43,667 bases of DNA from Oscillatoriales cyanobacterium M59_W2019_021 (GCA_015295945.1 DVED01000075.1:1-43667), one strand, 5' to 3'. Shown: positions 8,365-17,691, numbered from the stretch's first letter. Program-made: numbers and translations. Notes: generated by a model not told the origin, from the letters alone.

Positions 8365-8382
8365 AACAACTAACAACTAACC
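8365..8382. repeat. Right heptamer array (AACTAAC), inverse of 7832-7849
   Basis: AACAACTAACAACTAACC is the exact reverse complement of the left array. It ends four bases before the livF start codon. Confidence 0.75.
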
Positions 8383-8386
8383 AATC

Positions 8387-9094
8387 ATGCTCGAAATTAA
8401 AAACTTACATACGTATTACGGCAATATTCAAGCCCTGAAAGGAATTTCTTTGCAGGTCGATCGCGGGGAAATTGTCAGTTTGATCGGCAGTAACGGTGCG
8501 GGAAAAACAACAACGTTACGCACGATCCAAGGATTGCTGAAACCCCGTCAAGGAACGATTTTATTTGAAGGGAAACCGCTAGAATCTCTCTCGGCACAGG
8601 AAATCGTGCGGTTGGGAATTTCTCAAAGTCCCGAGGGGCGGTTGATTTTTCCGCGAATGACGGTTAAAGAAAATCTGGAAATGGGAGCTTTTGCTCGCAA
8701 CGATACGTTAGGCATTAAATCCGATTTGGAAAATGTCTTCAATCTGTTTCCCCGGTTGAAAGAGCGGATTTCTCAAAAAGGGGGAACCCTCAGCGGTGGG
8801 GAACAGCAAATGCTGGCGATCGGGCGGGCGATGATGGCGCGTCCTCGTTTATTATTATTAGACGAGCCGAGTATGGGCTTGGCTCCCCTTTTAGTCGCTC
8901 AAATTTTCTCGATCGTTCGGGAAATTAACGCGCAAAATACTACTATTTTATTGGTGGAACAAAATGCGCGGATGGCACTTTCGATCTCCCATCGCGGCTA
9001 CGTTCTGCAAACGGGAGAAGTGGTACTGACGGGAACGGCGGCTCAATTGCAATCGGATGAAACCGTTCGGAAAGCGTATTTGGGGGAAACGTAA
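8387..9094 (+). CDS. livF: Branched-chain amino-acid ABC transporter ATPase LivF
   Basis: 235 residues with Walker A GSNGAGKTT, Q-loop SPEGRLIFPRMTV, signature LSGGEQQMLAIGRAM, Walker B LLLLDEPSMGLAP and H-loop LLVEQNA. All motifs of the LivF subfamily are intact. It completes the livHMGF transporter; separation from livG by the 549-bp insertion could weaken its translation, because no good Shine-Dalgarno precedes 8387. Its stop codon TAA (9092-9094) is the first triplet of a (TAATGGG) heptamer array. Confidence 0.95.
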   Translation: MLEIKNLHTYYGNIQALKGISLQVDRGEIVSLIGSNGAGKTTTLRTIQGLLKPRQGTILFEGKPLESLSAQEIVRLGISQSPEGRLIFPRMTVKENLEMGAFARNDTLGIKSDLENVFNLFPRLKERISQKGGTLSGGEQQMLAIGRAMMARPRLLLLDEPSMGLAPLLVAQIFSIVREINAQNTTILLVEQNARMALSISHRGYVLQTGEVVLTGTAAQLQSDETVRKAYLGET

Positions 9095-9200
9095 TGGGTA
9101 ATGGGTAATGGGTAATGATTCGTTTCGCTCAACACACCCTATTGTTTAAAAAAAAATTCCCACTTATTACTTATTACTTATTACTTATTACTTATTACTT
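9092..9200. repeat. Two heptamer arrays: (TAATGGG)3 and (ACTTATT)5
   Basis: 9092-9117 is built of TAATGGG and contains the livF stop. 9162-9200 is built of ACTTATT (about 5.5 units). Between them lies a short unique spacer with an A9 run. Both arrays are of the STRR type. Confidence 0.8.
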
Positions 9201-9215
9201 AGGAATGGGGAATTG

Positions 9216-10514
9216 GTGACGATCGTTGCGTATTGTTATAGCGATCCGCTGTTAGAAGAACCGCCCGATGCGACCATTTGGGGGTGGGAAATCGATCGCG
9301 TTTACCAAGATTTGGGACAACGGCAACAACTGCACCAACTCCTCAGCGATTGCCAAAGCGATCGCATCGATTACATTCTCGTGCGGCGATTGGAAGAATT
9401 AGGGGATTCCATATCGCAAGTCTGCGAGGTTCTCAACACGCTAAAATCCCTGGGAATCGAACTCGTCGCCACGGAATCCGATACCCATCGCGCCAATTTA
9501 TTGCAACTTTTCGCTGAAATCCAGCGCAACCAACGCAGTCGCCGCATCCGCCAAGGACACGCCCGCAACCGGATCGAAGCTTTGCCGCCGCCGGGAAAAG
9601 CCCCCTACGGCTATCGACGGGGAAAAGATCGCTACATCCTCGATCGCAGCGTTGCTCCGGTCGTTAAAGCCTTTTTTGACGATTTTCTCATTTACGGCTC
9701 TTTGCGGGGCGCGGTGCGCCATTTAGCCCAGCGTTACGGCAAAAAAATCTCGGTCTCCACCGGGCGGCGCTGGCTGACCCATCCCGTGTACCGGGGGGAT
9801 TTAGCCTACCACAACGGTCAAACCATCGCCGATACCCACATCCCAATTATTTCGCGGGAAGAAGCGGCACAGATCGATCGCCTGCTACGCCGCAACCGCC
9901 GACTCCCGGCACGAACGGCAAGCGCCCCCCGCTCTTTGGCGGGTTTGGCAGTGTGTGCCGCCTGCCAGTCGTCAATGACGGTAACGCGGGTGACGCGGCG
10001 GTATAAGAAGCAAGAGTATCTCTATTTGCGTCCCACCCGTTGCCCGCAAACCCCGAAATGCAAAGCCATTGCCTACGAGAAAGTGTTGGCACAAACCATC
10101 GAGGGGGTGTGTCGAGATTTAACTCGGGCGGTAGCGGGGTTGCCGATTCCCGCAACGGAAGGCATCAAGCGATCGATCCAAAGCGAAATCGACGCCAAAG
10201 GGGAAATTTTAGGGCAACTTTCAGAACTTCTCGCCACTGGAGTTCTGGATGCGGAAACAGCTAACTTGCGAACCTACAAACTCAAAACCGAGATTGCCGA
10301 ATTGCAAGCCAAACTCGCCCAATTGCCCCCCGTAAATTTGCGAGAAACCGCACAGGCGGTGTCGATTCCGGAATTTTGGTTGGATTTGTCGGAAACCGAA
10401 CGTCGATTTTACTTTCGGGAATTTATTCGGGCGATCGAAATTCACCGCACCGATACTCCAGAGGAGTCGCTTTGCGATCGAGATTGGCACTTACAAATTC
10501 AGTTTATTTTCTAA
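9216..10514 (+). CDS. Large serine recombinase homologue (XisF-like), active site altered
   Basis: 432 residues. An N-terminal resolvase fold (about 1-115), a recombinase domain (about 120-225; APYGYRRGKDRYILD), a zinc ribbon (CAACQSS ... CPQTPKC) and a coiled coil (about 310-350) match large serine recombinases such as the fdxN-element recombinase XisF. The serine of YCYSDP (S9) is in place, but the three active-site arginines expected from the gamma-delta resolvase pattern are not: the first is C7, and the LDRLGRS box reads LEELGDS (E61, D64). It is therefore probably not a normal recombinase; a DNA-binding role is possible. GTG at 9216 is preferred; a TTG three bases upstream is the alternative. 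No attachment site or cargo genes are evident nearby. Confidence 0.75.
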   Translation: MTIVAYCYSDPLLEEPPDATIWGWEIDRVYQDLGQRQQLHQLLSDCQSDRIDYILVRRLEELGDSISQVCEVLNTLKSLGIELVATESDTHRANLLQLFAEIQRNQRSRRIRQGHARNRIEALPPPGKAPYGYRRGKDRYILDRSVAPVVKAFFDDFLIYGSLRGAVRHLAQRYGKKISVSTGRRWLTHPVYRGDLAYHNGQTIADTHIPIISREEAAQIDRLLRRNRRLPARTASAPRSLAGLAVCAACQSSMTVTRVTRRYKKQEYLYLRPTRCPQTPKCKAIAYEKVLAQTIEGVCRDLTRAVAGLPIPATEGIKRSIQSEIDAKGEILGQLSELLATGVLDAETANLRTYKLKTEIAELQAKLAQLPPVNLRETAQAVSIPEFWLDLSETERRFYFREFIRAIEIHRTDTPEESLCDRDWHLQIQFIF

Positions 10515-10540
10515 ACTCAGCCTTCAGCTATAGCAATCCC

Positions 10541-10630
10541 AGGACTTACGCAAACACGCGACTCATGGGGGTGATGGTGCGTTACGCTCCGCGCTTCACA
10601 CCCTACATATGGAGGCGTTGCGTAAGTCCT
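10541..10630 (+). mobile_element. 90-bp MITE, copy 1 (TIR AGGACTTACGCA)
   Basis: Perfect terminal inverted repeats AGGACTTACGCAA and TTGCGTAAGTCCT enclose a 90-base unit. A second copy of exactly the same length, in the opposite orientation, lies at 38100-38189 and differs at about four positions near one end. No coding capacity. It sits in the tail-to-tail space between the recombinase and the hydrolase. Confidence 0.85.
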
Positions 10631-10876
10631 AAATCCTAATTCATTCGTTAACACCTGTAGGGGTAGCGCCCCCGTGCCTACCCACCTCTCCCTACCCCTC
10701 TCCTCCAAGGAGAGGGAACAATTGTGTCCCCCTGGAGGGGGACTATAGGGGGGTCTGCCGGGGCAACCACGGGGGGATTCCCTCCGCTCTGCTCCGCCCC
10801 TACAAATCCATCGTAAACATAGTAAAGAAATCGGACTCATCAGTCTTTCTCCTTCTGCTCTGTGCCACGCCATTTG
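10631..10876. repeat. Hairpin-rich repeat block between convergent genes
   Basis: Contains CCCTCTCC (10696-10703)/GGAGAGGG (10709-10716) and GTCCCCCT (10726-10733)/AGGGGGAC (10736-10743), followed by G-rich and C-rich tracts. Such blocks are common intergenic repeats in cyanobacteria. They may also terminate the two converging transcription units. No gene is seen. Confidence 0.5.
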
Positions 10877-11764
10877 CTATCGATCGGATATGAAGTGTTG
10901 CCGATCTCGAACTTGGCGGACGAATTGGCGAACTTTTTCCAAATAATTCTCCTCTCCCGCGATCGCAGCCACATCGTTATGTCCGGCTTGGGGAACTAGA
11001 TAAAGCTGTTTTTCCGCTGTAGCGGCTGCGTACAATTTTTCGCTCATAAACGAGGGAACAACACTATCATCAGTCCCGTGAATGAAGAGTATCGGCATTG
11101 TTAAAGTTGCCACTTTGTCGATCGAATTAAATCGCTGAGTTAAGATCAAATCGAGCGGAAACATGGCATAAGATTTACGGTTATTTGCCACTTCTAGAAT
11201 AGACGTAAACGAACCTTCAATTATCAAGCCCGCTAAATCACGATGGTGTGTAGCCGTTTCGATCGCGATCGCTCCCCCTAAAGAATGACCGAATAAAAAG
11301 ATTCGCTCCGGGGCAATTTTTAAGGTATCCATTAAATATTGCAACCCAATTCGCGCATCTTCATAAACTCGCGCTTCGTTAGGAAAGCGATCGCTACTGC
11401 GACCGTAACCGCGATAGTCGATCGCCAAAACTGAGAATCCCAACCGCGAAAACCGCCGAATTTGGTCGAGGTTATAATTTCGACTCAAATTCCCACTATT
11501 TCCGTGGAGGTATAGCAGCACGTTCTGGGAATCGGTGGAGGGAGAAGCCGGTATCCACCACCCGTGAATCCGTTCGGCATCTTCCTCAGTTTCAGAAGCA
11601 ACCTGCAACCAAACATCTTCAGGGTCGAGTTGCCAGTCCTCCGGCTGCAATTCGACGATCGGAGACGGTACGAAAATCAACCGATGCTGAACGAATCGTA
11701 ATAGAAGACAGGCTCCTCCGTAGACGATCGCCAGGATGACTCCAATATAAGCCATTGCACTCAT
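10877..11764 (-). CDS. Membrane-anchored alpha/beta hydrolase
   Basis: 295 residues. An N-terminal transmembrane helix (YIGVILAIVYGGACLLL) anchors a hydrolase fold with LYLHGNSGN (oxyanion region), IDYRGYGRS, nucleophile elbow GHSLGG, acid HGTDDSVVP and histidine AGHND. This resembles the serine-hydrolase group with ABHD13/ABHD17 members. The substrate cannot be told from sequence. It is followed upstream on the same strand by gatA, 85 bases away, separated by a heptamer array, so a common transcript is possible. Confidence 0.85.
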   Translation of the reverse strand: MSAMAYIGVILAIVYGGACLLLRFVQHRLIFVPSPIVELQPEDWQLDPEDVWLQVASETEEDAERIHGWWIPASPSTDSQNVLLYLHGNSGNLSRNYNLDQIRRFSRLGFSVLAIDYRGYGRSSDRFPNEARVYEDARIGLQYLMDTLKIAPERIFLFGHSLGGAIAIETATHHRDLAGLIIEGSFTSILEVANNRKSYAMFPLDLILTQRFNSIDKVATLTMPILFIHGTDDSVVPSFMSEKLYAAATAEKQLYLVPQAGHNDVAAIAGEENYLEKVRQFVRQVRDRQHFISDR

Positions 11765-11823
11765 GAATCGTGATTTGTCATTTTTCGGGTCGATCTATGA
11801 CGAACGATCGATCTCAAACCCCC

Positions 11824-11854
11824 AACAACTAACAACTAACAACTAACAACTAAC
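11824..11854. repeat. Heptamer array (ACAACTA)4 at the 3' end of gatA
   Basis: Four units; the gatA stop codon (11850-11852, minus strand TAG) is contained in the array. Confidence 0.75.
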
Positions 11855-13310
11855 TCAACGACGGTTTGCGATCGCTCCAAAGTACCGATTGTTCGTAGGC
11901 GTAGGCAACTTCAAACAGCGTCGATTCTTGCAGGACATTGCCGATAATTTGCATCCCGATGGGCAATCCCTGACTGTCGAAACCGCAAGGAACGCTCAGT
12001 GCCGGCAACCCGGCGAGATTGACCGGAATGGTCATCAAATCGGACAGGTACATACTCAAAGGATCGTCGGTCTTTTCTCCCACTTTAAACGCCGTGGTGG
12101 GAGACGTGGGACAAACCAACACGTCCGCTTGAGCGAACGCGCGATCGAAATCCCGCTTAATCAGCGTCCGCACCTTTTGCGCCTTCAGGTAATACGCATC
12201 GTAATACCCCGCCGACAGAGCGTAAGTGCCGATCACAATCCGACGCTTCACTTCCGTCCCAAACCCGGCAGCGCGAGTTTTCCCGTACATCTCAACCAGA
12301 TTTTCAGCATCGGGAACGCGCATTCCGTACTTCACCCCATCGTACCGCGCCAAATTCGCCGAAGCTTCCGACGGGGCGATGATGTAATAACAAGGCAAAC
12401 CGTAGCGGAACGTGGGACAAGACACCACTTGAATTTCTGCGCCTAACTCTTGTAGCGTTTCGATCGCATTTTTCACCGCCGTTTCCACTTCAGGCTCTAA
12501 ACCTTGCCCGAAGGTTTCCTGAATTACCCCAATTCGCAACCGTCCTTTCGGGCGAAGATTGGGTTTCAGCGTTTGGGAATATTGCGGAATATCCACCTTG
12601 AGACTCGTGGCGTCTTTAGGGTCGTATCCGGCAACAGTTTCCAGCAAAATCGCCGCATCTTCCACCGAACGCCCGAACGGACCGATTTGGTCGAGGGAGG
12701 AGGCATACGCCACCAACCCGTAGCGAGACACCAATCCGTAGGTAGGTTTCATCCCCACTACCCCGCATAGCGCAGCGGGTTGGCGAATCGATCCCCCCGT
12801 ATCGGACCCCAGCGCCACCACGCACTCTTGCGCCGCCACCGCCGCCGCCGAGCCCCCGGACGACCCCCCCGACACGCGGGTTAAATCCCAGGGATTGACC
12901 GTGGTTTGGTAGGCAGAGTTTTCCGTGGAACTACCCATGGCAAACTCGTCTAAATTCGTCTTGCCCACAATCACCGCTCCGGCGGCTGCCAGTTTTTCAA
13001 CGACGGTGGCATTGTAGGGAGGGACGAAATTTTCCAGAATCCGCGAGGCACAAGTGGTGGGGATGCCCTGGGTACACATATTGTCTTTAACGCCCACGGG
13101 AATGCCCTCCAGCACCCCGATTTCCTCTCCGGCAGCAATTTTGGCATCAACCCGACGCGCTTGTTCTAGGGCGGCTTCGGCAGTCACGCACAGAAAGCTA
13201 TGGAGTTTGGGTTCCAACGCTTCGATGCGCTGGAGAACTTCTTGGGTAATTTCAACAGCGGAGCGTTCCTTACTGACCAATTGGTGGTGCAGTTCGCGAA
13301 TGGATGCCAT
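11850..13310 (-). CDS. gatA: Glutamyl-tRNA(Gln) amidotransferase subunit A
   Basis: 486 residues, full length for the family. GatA releases ammonia from glutamine for conversion of Glu-tRNA(Gln) to Gln-tRNA(Gln), an essential step in cyanobacteria, in complex with GatB and GatC. The amidase triad is present: K75 in GVKDN, cis-Ser S150 in SGGSSGGSA and nucleophile S174 in [12 protein letters not shown]. gatB and gatC are not in the window, as is normal for cyanobacteria. The start at 13310 gives the usual MASIRELH N-terminus. Confidence 0.97.
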   Translation of the reverse strand: MASIRELHHQLVSKERSAVEITQEVLQRIEALEPKLHSFLCVTAEAALEQARRVDAKIAAGEEIGVLEGIPVGVKDNMCTQGIPTTCASRILENFVPPYNATVVEKLAAAGAVIVGKTNLDEFAMGSSTENSAYQTTVNPWDLTRVSGGSSGGSAAAVAAQECVVALGSDTGGSIRQPAALCGVVGMKPTYGLVSRYGLVAYASSLDQIGPFGRSVEDAAILLETVAGYDPKDATSLKVDIPQYSQTLKPNLRPKGRLRIGVIQETFGQGLEPEVETAVKNAIETLQELGAEIQVVSCPTFRYGLPCYYIIAPSEASANLARYDGVKYGMRVPDAENLVEMYGKTRAAGFGTEVKRRIVIGTYALSAGYYDAYYLKAQKVRTLIKRDFDRAFAQADVLVCPTSPTTAFKVGEKTDDPLSMYLSDLMTIPVNLAGLPALSVPCGFDSQGLPIGMQIIGNVLQESTLFEVAYAYEQSVLWSDRKPSLS

Positions 13311-13797
13311 GCACTAACCTCTACTCGACTCGAATTCTAGATCCTTTGCCACTATACCTGTCCTTGAGAGCGACCCCAAGCGATCGCCTGGGAGAAATCT
13401 GGAAAGACTTCAATCCTAGCCTATCTTATTTAGGGTTGGGAGTTTGGGGTTGGCGATCGGTGATTGGCAAAAATCGGCTCTCCCAGCTTCCCCACTCCCC
13501 TTAGACATCTCCAGGAAATTCAAACCGATCTCGATTCTCATACCGAAACTCTCAATTCTTACCCCCGTTCTCCGTTCCCCGTTCCCCCTTTTCCTCCAGA
13601 TGTTTACCCATTACCCTTTCGCCAACAAGATTGGCGATCGCCCGACCCCCGCGCTACCCTATGAAGAAGGCGTTCGCAATCCAAAAGTTCGGCATGACTT
13701 TCGCGGACAAACTTCTGCCATCGGGCAAAGCCTCGCCTTGCCCCCATCCCTGCAACTCCTCACTTCTTTTTAATTCACCCATTCAGGCAACAACTTT
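13311..13797. other. Divergent intergenic region between gatA and the protease gene
   Basis: 487 bases without a convincing gene. It must hold the promoters of both divergent genes. It includes heptamer-like sequence (gggttgggagtttggggttgg at about 13434) and the run ctccgttccccgttcccc (about 13569-13586), both degraded versions of the repeats seen elsewhere. Confidence 0.5.
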
Positions 13798-14382
13798 ATG
13801 AAGCGGTATTCAACAGTTGTAATGGCGATCGTCGGTTTAACCCTCATTCCCGGTGCGGCATCGGCGCAAGAACACGAAGGGTGTTTTCTGGTCGATTCTA
13901 AAGGTCGAGTCATCGAGTTAGATGAACTTTGCCCGGAGTCCGGTGGCGTCCCCCCGCAAGCGGCGATCGACGGTTTGCCGCCCGTTCCCGGCGTCCCCTC
14001 ATCGGGCGCTAGCAACGGCATCGTTCGCGTTCCGATTAAATATCGCGCGGGAGGAACGCCCGTCATCGATGTTAAATTTAATAGCGTTCAAACCTTTGAA
14101 ATGCTGGTGGATACGGGGGCAACTGGAACGGTGATTACTCCGGCAATGGCGGAGGCTTTGGGTGTGGAGAAAACGGGAACCGCGATCGTCGGTACGGCAA
14201 GCCAACGGGAAGTGGAAATGCCCTTGGGGATTGTTGACTCGATCGACGTGGCGGGCATCACCATTAACGATGTGACGGTCGGTATCAGCGACGCCCTCGA
14301 TTTGGGCTTGCTCGGACAAGATTTGTTGGGTCAGTACGACATTACCATTCGCAACGACGTTATCGAATTTCACACCCGATAA
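13798..14382 (+). CDS. Exported retropepsin-like aspartic protease
   Basis: 194 residues. A signal peptide (MKRYSTVVMAIVGLTLIPGAASAQE, cut after ASA) leads to a proline-rich linker and a single retropepsin-like domain of clan AA: LVDTGATGTVI holds the catalytic DTGA, and LGQDLLGQYD is the family's second conserved segment. As with other single-domain aspartic proteases it would act as a dimer, here in the periplasm or outside. Its target is unknown. It is a single gene closed by a terminator shared with the nfu gene. Confidence 0.85.
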   Translation: MKRYSTVVMAIVGLTLIPGAASAQEHEGCFLVDSKGRVIELDELCPESGGVPPQAAIDGLPPVPGVPSSGASNGIVRVPIKYRAGGTPVIDVKFNSVQTFEMLVDTGATGTVITPAMAEALGVEKTGTAIVGTASQREVEMPLGIVDSIDVAGITINDVTVGISDALDLGLLGQDLLGQYDITIRNDVIEFHTR

Positions 14383-14606
14383 AAAGGCAGAAGGGGAAAA
14401 GATGTGGGGAGGTGAAGGGAAGAAAGTAGAGGATCTGTCTTGAGCCGAGGGAGAAAAGCAAAAGCGGGAAAGCACCACTCGCAAATTCCCAATGACCAAC
14501 CCCTTTTCGCTTCATCCGTACTGATGTAGATCGGGAACGAGTTCCCCTCTCAAAATCCGCGATTTTCCGATGGATCGCCGATCTCTTCTGAAGGGTGCAA
14601 AAATGC

Positions 14607-14636
14607 AAAAACCCGGTTTGAACCAACCGGGTTTTT
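14607..14636. terminator. Bidirectional terminator between the protease and nfu genes
   Basis: AAAAACCCGGTT and AACCGGGTTTTT form a 12-bp stem with a six-base loop. A-run before and T-run after make it a good terminator for both converging genes. Confidence 0.92.
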
Positions 14637-14655
14637 CAATTCGAGAGGATTGAAT

Positions 14656-14901
14656 TTACATTGCTTGTTCCACTTCGGCAATTTCGGGAATGTACTCCCG
14701 CAAGCGGCGTTCGATTCCCATTTTCAGCGTCATCGTCGAGCTAGGGCAAGATCCGCACGCCCCTTGCAGCCGCAATCGGACGATCGGACCGTCGATTTCC
14801 ACCAGTTCGACATTACCCCCATCTGCCATCAAATACGGGCGCAATTCGTCTAAAACTGTTTCGACGTTTTCGGGCGTGAGTGCCAAGGTTTCTACAGCCA
14901 T
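14656..14901 (-). CDS. NifU C-terminal domain (CnfU-type) Fe-S scaffold
   Basis: 81 residues, a stand-alone Nfu domain as in cyanobacterial and plastid CnfU. The two cysteines of CGSCPSS bind a labile Fe-S cluster between two subunits; the protein then passes clusters to targets such as ferredoxin and photosystem I. Motifs: [45 protein letters not shown]. psaC, a likely final customer, is in the same window but far away. Upstream of the start lies a repeat block. Confidence 0.93.
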   Translation of the reverse strand: MAVETLALTPENVETVLDELRPYLMADGGNVELVEIDGPIVRLRLQGACGSCPSSTMTLKMGIERRLREYIPEIAEVEQAM

Positions 14902-14919
14902 AATTTACCTCGTTTTTAC

Positions 14920-15020
14920 AGGAGTTCAGAAGTTCAGAAGTTCCAGGAGTTCAGAAGGTAGAAGGTTTTTACGAATAACCAATCACCAACCCCAAACACC
15001 AAACCCCCCAACACCAAATG
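14920..15020. repeat. AGTTCAGAA units and CCCCAAACA heptamer-like repeats
   Basis: 14920-14957 has three AGTTCAGAA-type units, the inverse of the GAACTCCTG units near 2690. 14975-15020 has accaaccccaaacaccaaa-type repeats. This is the promoter side of the nfu gene and follows the hypothetical gene on the same strand. Confidence 0.55.
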
Positions 15021-15046
15021 ACCATCTTTACAATTGTAACGCGAAC

Positions 15047-16762
15047 TTATCGACCCATCTCCAGGGGGAGTACGGGCGAACTGGGGGGGAGAACTTGCCG
15101 TTCGATCGTCACTTTGCCGCTTTCTCGCTGGGTGAGGGCTTCGACGGCGATCGCCTCGAATTGTACCTCTAAAGCGCCGTGGGGCAGAGAAATCTGGATC
15201 GCGGTTTCCACTTCCCGATCGTTGAGCGGCAAGAAATCGGTAATCCAGCGGGGCTCTTCGACGATCATTTGGTTTTGGCGATCGTGAACCCACAGTTTTA
15301 CGTAAATGCGCGATTTCACCTGGGGCAACCGCACCCGCAACACGATCGCCTTACCCGAAGTGAGTTTGCCATTGGGAACCACCAGGGTGGGTAACGGAAT
15401 CGGTTCGTCCGGCGGTAGTTGGAATAAATCCGGAATTTCCGGTTCTGCTGCCGTTGGGGTAGATGGGAGCGAGGTGAGGTCGAGGGTCTCCTCATCGACG
15501 ACGATTTCATAAGTTGCCCAGTCGGGAATTCCGGATTGGGGCTGATTTTCTCCATTCCAGACAAAGGGGTTGCCCTCCGTGGAAATCTCCGCCTCCAACC
15601 ACGGCGATAGTTCCTCTTTATCCTTCACCAGTTCGTTCAACCGCGACGTAAAGCGATCGCTGGTGATGGGTAACTGAATGACTTTCGCTTCCTCTTTGGC
15701 AGGGGCGGGCGGTTCGGGGGAAACGGTGTCGGTTGTTTCCGGAACTTGGCTTTTTGGCTCGGACGGCGGCGAGCTCGAAGATTGGGGGGGATTCTCCTCA
15801 AACGGTAGGGCGATCGATCTCGGTTTGAGGGGTTGGGTTGCTGGGGGACGCAGCAGGGGCGGCAAGGCGTGCCGATCTTCGGGGGCGAGCGCAGGCACTT
15901 GGGGTTCTCGCCACGTCCGCACCGCAGGCAGCCGCAAGGCTTGGGGTGCATCAACGTGCGGGCGTCGGTCGATCCACTCTTCGAGATTAGCTTCCCCTTG
16001 CTGCGTCACCGTTTCGTCAATGACGCCGAGCAATCCGTCCACACTAGCGGTTACCGTAAACGATCGGCTGTCGAGTACCGTCGGACGCACGTCGCACAGG
16101 AGAACTTCCCCCAGCAACAGTTGCGGTCGTTCGGGAAAGGGCAAGTTAATGCTGTAGCAAAAATGGGCGGGGGATTCCCCGTAGGGTAAAATTCGCTGCG
16201 TCGTTACCACCGATTTCGCCGTTTGCGGGTCGCGCAGGCGGATTCTCAGGTGCAGTCGCTCGAGGGGAACCGTCGCCTCGATCCGTCCCGACAGGACGAT
16301 GGATTTGTCCCGAGGCTTGACGGTATGGGCTTCCTGCTGCAAACTCAGGCGATAGGAAGGCTCGGTGGGTGCGGTCGGAGGTTGCGGTTCGGCGGTTGGC
16401 GTTTGGGGCACCTGGGACAAGACGTTCAACCGCACGGCATACTGCCAATCCGCCTGGGCTGCCCCTTCGCCCCTACGACCCGAACATCCCAACTGCCAAA
16501 CCCCCGGCGTAAAATCCGTGTAGGGCAGCACCACCATCAAGCCGTCGGCATTGGTTTGCTTGGTGCGCTTGTAGGTTTGGGGGTCGGCATCGGGAGTCTG
16601 GGGATTTTCGTAGCTGACGCACAATTCTGCGGGGGTATTGGGCAAGTCGGAGCGTGCCATCACCCGATATCGACCCGCTACGATTTCCGTCGAACTTGAC
16701 TTGAGAGGCAGCCAAGCTTTCGTGCCTTCTTGTTGGATTAAAAATTCCCAGTATGTCATCAT
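15047..16762 (-). CDS. Conserved cyanobacterial hypothetical protein, proline-rich
   Basis: 571 residues, not recognised as a named family. Two folded-looking parts are joined by a disordered linker. The first (about 1-280) opens with YWEFLIQQEGTKAWLPL and may contain beta-sandwich modules (GVWQLGCSGR). The linker (about 281-365) is rich in P, S and E. The last part (about 470-571) has GKAIVLRVRLPQVKSRIYVK, like a further beta domain. No signal peptide or transmembrane helix is evident. The reading frame is long, free of other strong candidates on either strand, and typical in codon use. Confidence 0.7.
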   Translation of the reverse strand: MMTYWEFLIQQEGTKAWLPLKSSSTEIVAGRYRVMARSDLPNTPAELCVSYENPQTPDADPQTYKRTKQTNADGLMVVLPYTDFTPGVWQLGCSGRRGEGAAQADWQYAVRLNVLSQVPQTPTAEPQPPTAPTEPSYRLSLQQEAHTVKPRDKSIVLSGRIEATVPLERLHLRIRLRDPQTAKSVVTTQRILPYGESPAHFCYSINLPFPERPQLLLGEVLLCDVRPTVLDSRSFTVTASVDGLLGVIDETVTQQGEANLEEWIDRRPHVDAPQALRLPAVRTWREPQVPALAPEDRHALPPLLRPPATQPLKPRSIALPFEENPPQSSSSPPSEPKSQVPETTDTVSPEPPAPAKEEAKVIQLPITSDRFTSRLNELVKDKEELSPWLEAEISTEGNPFVWNGENQPQSGIPDWATYEIVVDEETLDLTSLPSTPTAAEPEIPDLFQLPPDEPIPLPTLVVPNGKLTSGKAIVLRVRLPQVKSRIYVKLWVHDRQNQMIVEEPRWITDFLPLNDREVETAIQISLPHGALEVQFEAIAVEALTQRESGKVTIERQVLPPSSPVLPLEMGR

Positions 16763-17091
16763 GATTGCCCTACGAGGGAAATACCGCGTTTAGCTCGGGG
16801 ATCGAGCCGATTTCTGCATCTGCGACAGCTAACGATCGAGGCTGCGACCGACACCTAATTTAATTTAATATAGAATACGCCAACTTTAGGATAGCGTCCA
16901 TTGGCGAAATAACGGAGATCGAGAATCTGCGTCCGATGCCTTACCAAAAGTATTCCGTTTCACATCGGAAATTGATCGCCATCTGCTAGCATACAATCTG
17001 GGAAACTGGGGAGTGCAACCTCACTGGCAATGGCTGCTGACGGCTAGCCGACTTTTCCCGACTGAACGACGAGCGAGAAAAGGCGATCGCA
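16763..17091. other. Divergent intergenic region
   Basis: 329 bases with no supported gene, between the start of the minus-strand hypothetical gene and the plus-strand regulator. The segment 16855-16875 is AT-rich (cctaatttaatttaatataga) and could belong to a promoter. Nothing else stands out. Confidence 0.4.
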
Positions 17092-17673
17092 ATGAGTCAG
17101 ATCTTTGGCGATTTCACCGAAGACTCAAACACCAGTCAGGAATATATTATTGTTGGTTTTTCTCCCAGCGCTACCCCGATCGAGCAGCGCTGGCGCAATA
17201 ATGGCTTATCGGCGGATTTTTTGGCGGATTACCTTATGGCTTTTTTTCCGGATAACGGGTCTTTTCCCCACATCAATACGCCGAGCAAAGAGATTAAAAG
17301 TGCGGTGAGCTATATTGCCAACGAACTCTTGGAAAATGCCATGAAGTTTAATTGCAATCGATCGCCCGAGCCCATCGTGATTCAATTGCAAGTTTTGAGC
17401 GATCGATTGATTTTTACCACGACCAATAGTATCGAATCTCAAAAAGTCTCGCCATTTCAAGAGTTTCTCGAGGAATTAATGTCTTCCGACCCGCACGACT
17501 TATACGTAAGTATGCTCGAACGAAGCGCTCTCGAGTCCGATCGGTTCGAGTCTCATATTGGCTACTTAACGATGATAACCGACTATGGCGTTAAATTGGG
17601 TTGGAAATTCGAGAACTTGTCCGCCGATCCGGAGGTAAAAATGGTGACGACCATGGTGAAGTTATGTCTTTAG
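17092..17673 (+). CDS. GHKL-like regulator of the slr1658/DUF6272 type
   Basis: 193 residues. It resembles the cyanobacterial slr1658 group: MSQIFGDFTEDS at the start, SPSATPIEQRWRNNGLSADFLADY, and an N-box-like ELLENAMKFN as in GHKL ATPases (anti-sigma factors and histidine kinases). The expected G1/G2 ATP-lid motifs are not obvious, so ATP binding is uncertain. A role in partner-switch signalling is an inference from the family. Eighteen bases separate it from the CRR7 gene. Confidence 0.7.
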   Translation: MSQIFGDFTEDSNTSQEYIIVGFSPSATPIEQRWRNNGLSADFLADYLMAFFPDNGSFPHINTPSKEIKSAVSYIANELLENAMKFNCNRSPEPIVIQLQVLSDRLIFTTTNSIESQKVSPFQEFLEELMSSDPHDLYVSMLERSALESDRFESHIGYLTMITDYGVKLGWKFENLSADPEVKMVTTMVKLCL

Positions 17674-17691
17674 AGTGAAGCGCCAAAAAAT

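Noticed and set aside
4390-9094. Urea transporter (urt) operon
   Set aside because: Permeases and ATPases could be confused with UrtBCDE, but no binding protein urtA precedes them and the ATPase and permease motifs fit LivHMGF; a urea role is not supported.
9092-9200. CRISPR-like array in the repeat clusters
   Set aside because: Units are 7 or 9 bases with no spacers and no cas genes; these are simple tandem repeats.
9216-10514. Prophage or integrative element around the serine recombinase
   Set aside because: No phage genes, no tRNA next to it, no att-like repeats and a damaged active site; neighbours are ordinary chromosomal genes.
15678-16189. Long plus-strand frames opposite the 571-residue hypothetical gene
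   Set aside because: They are glycine/arginine-rich shadows of the proline-rich linker of the real gene.
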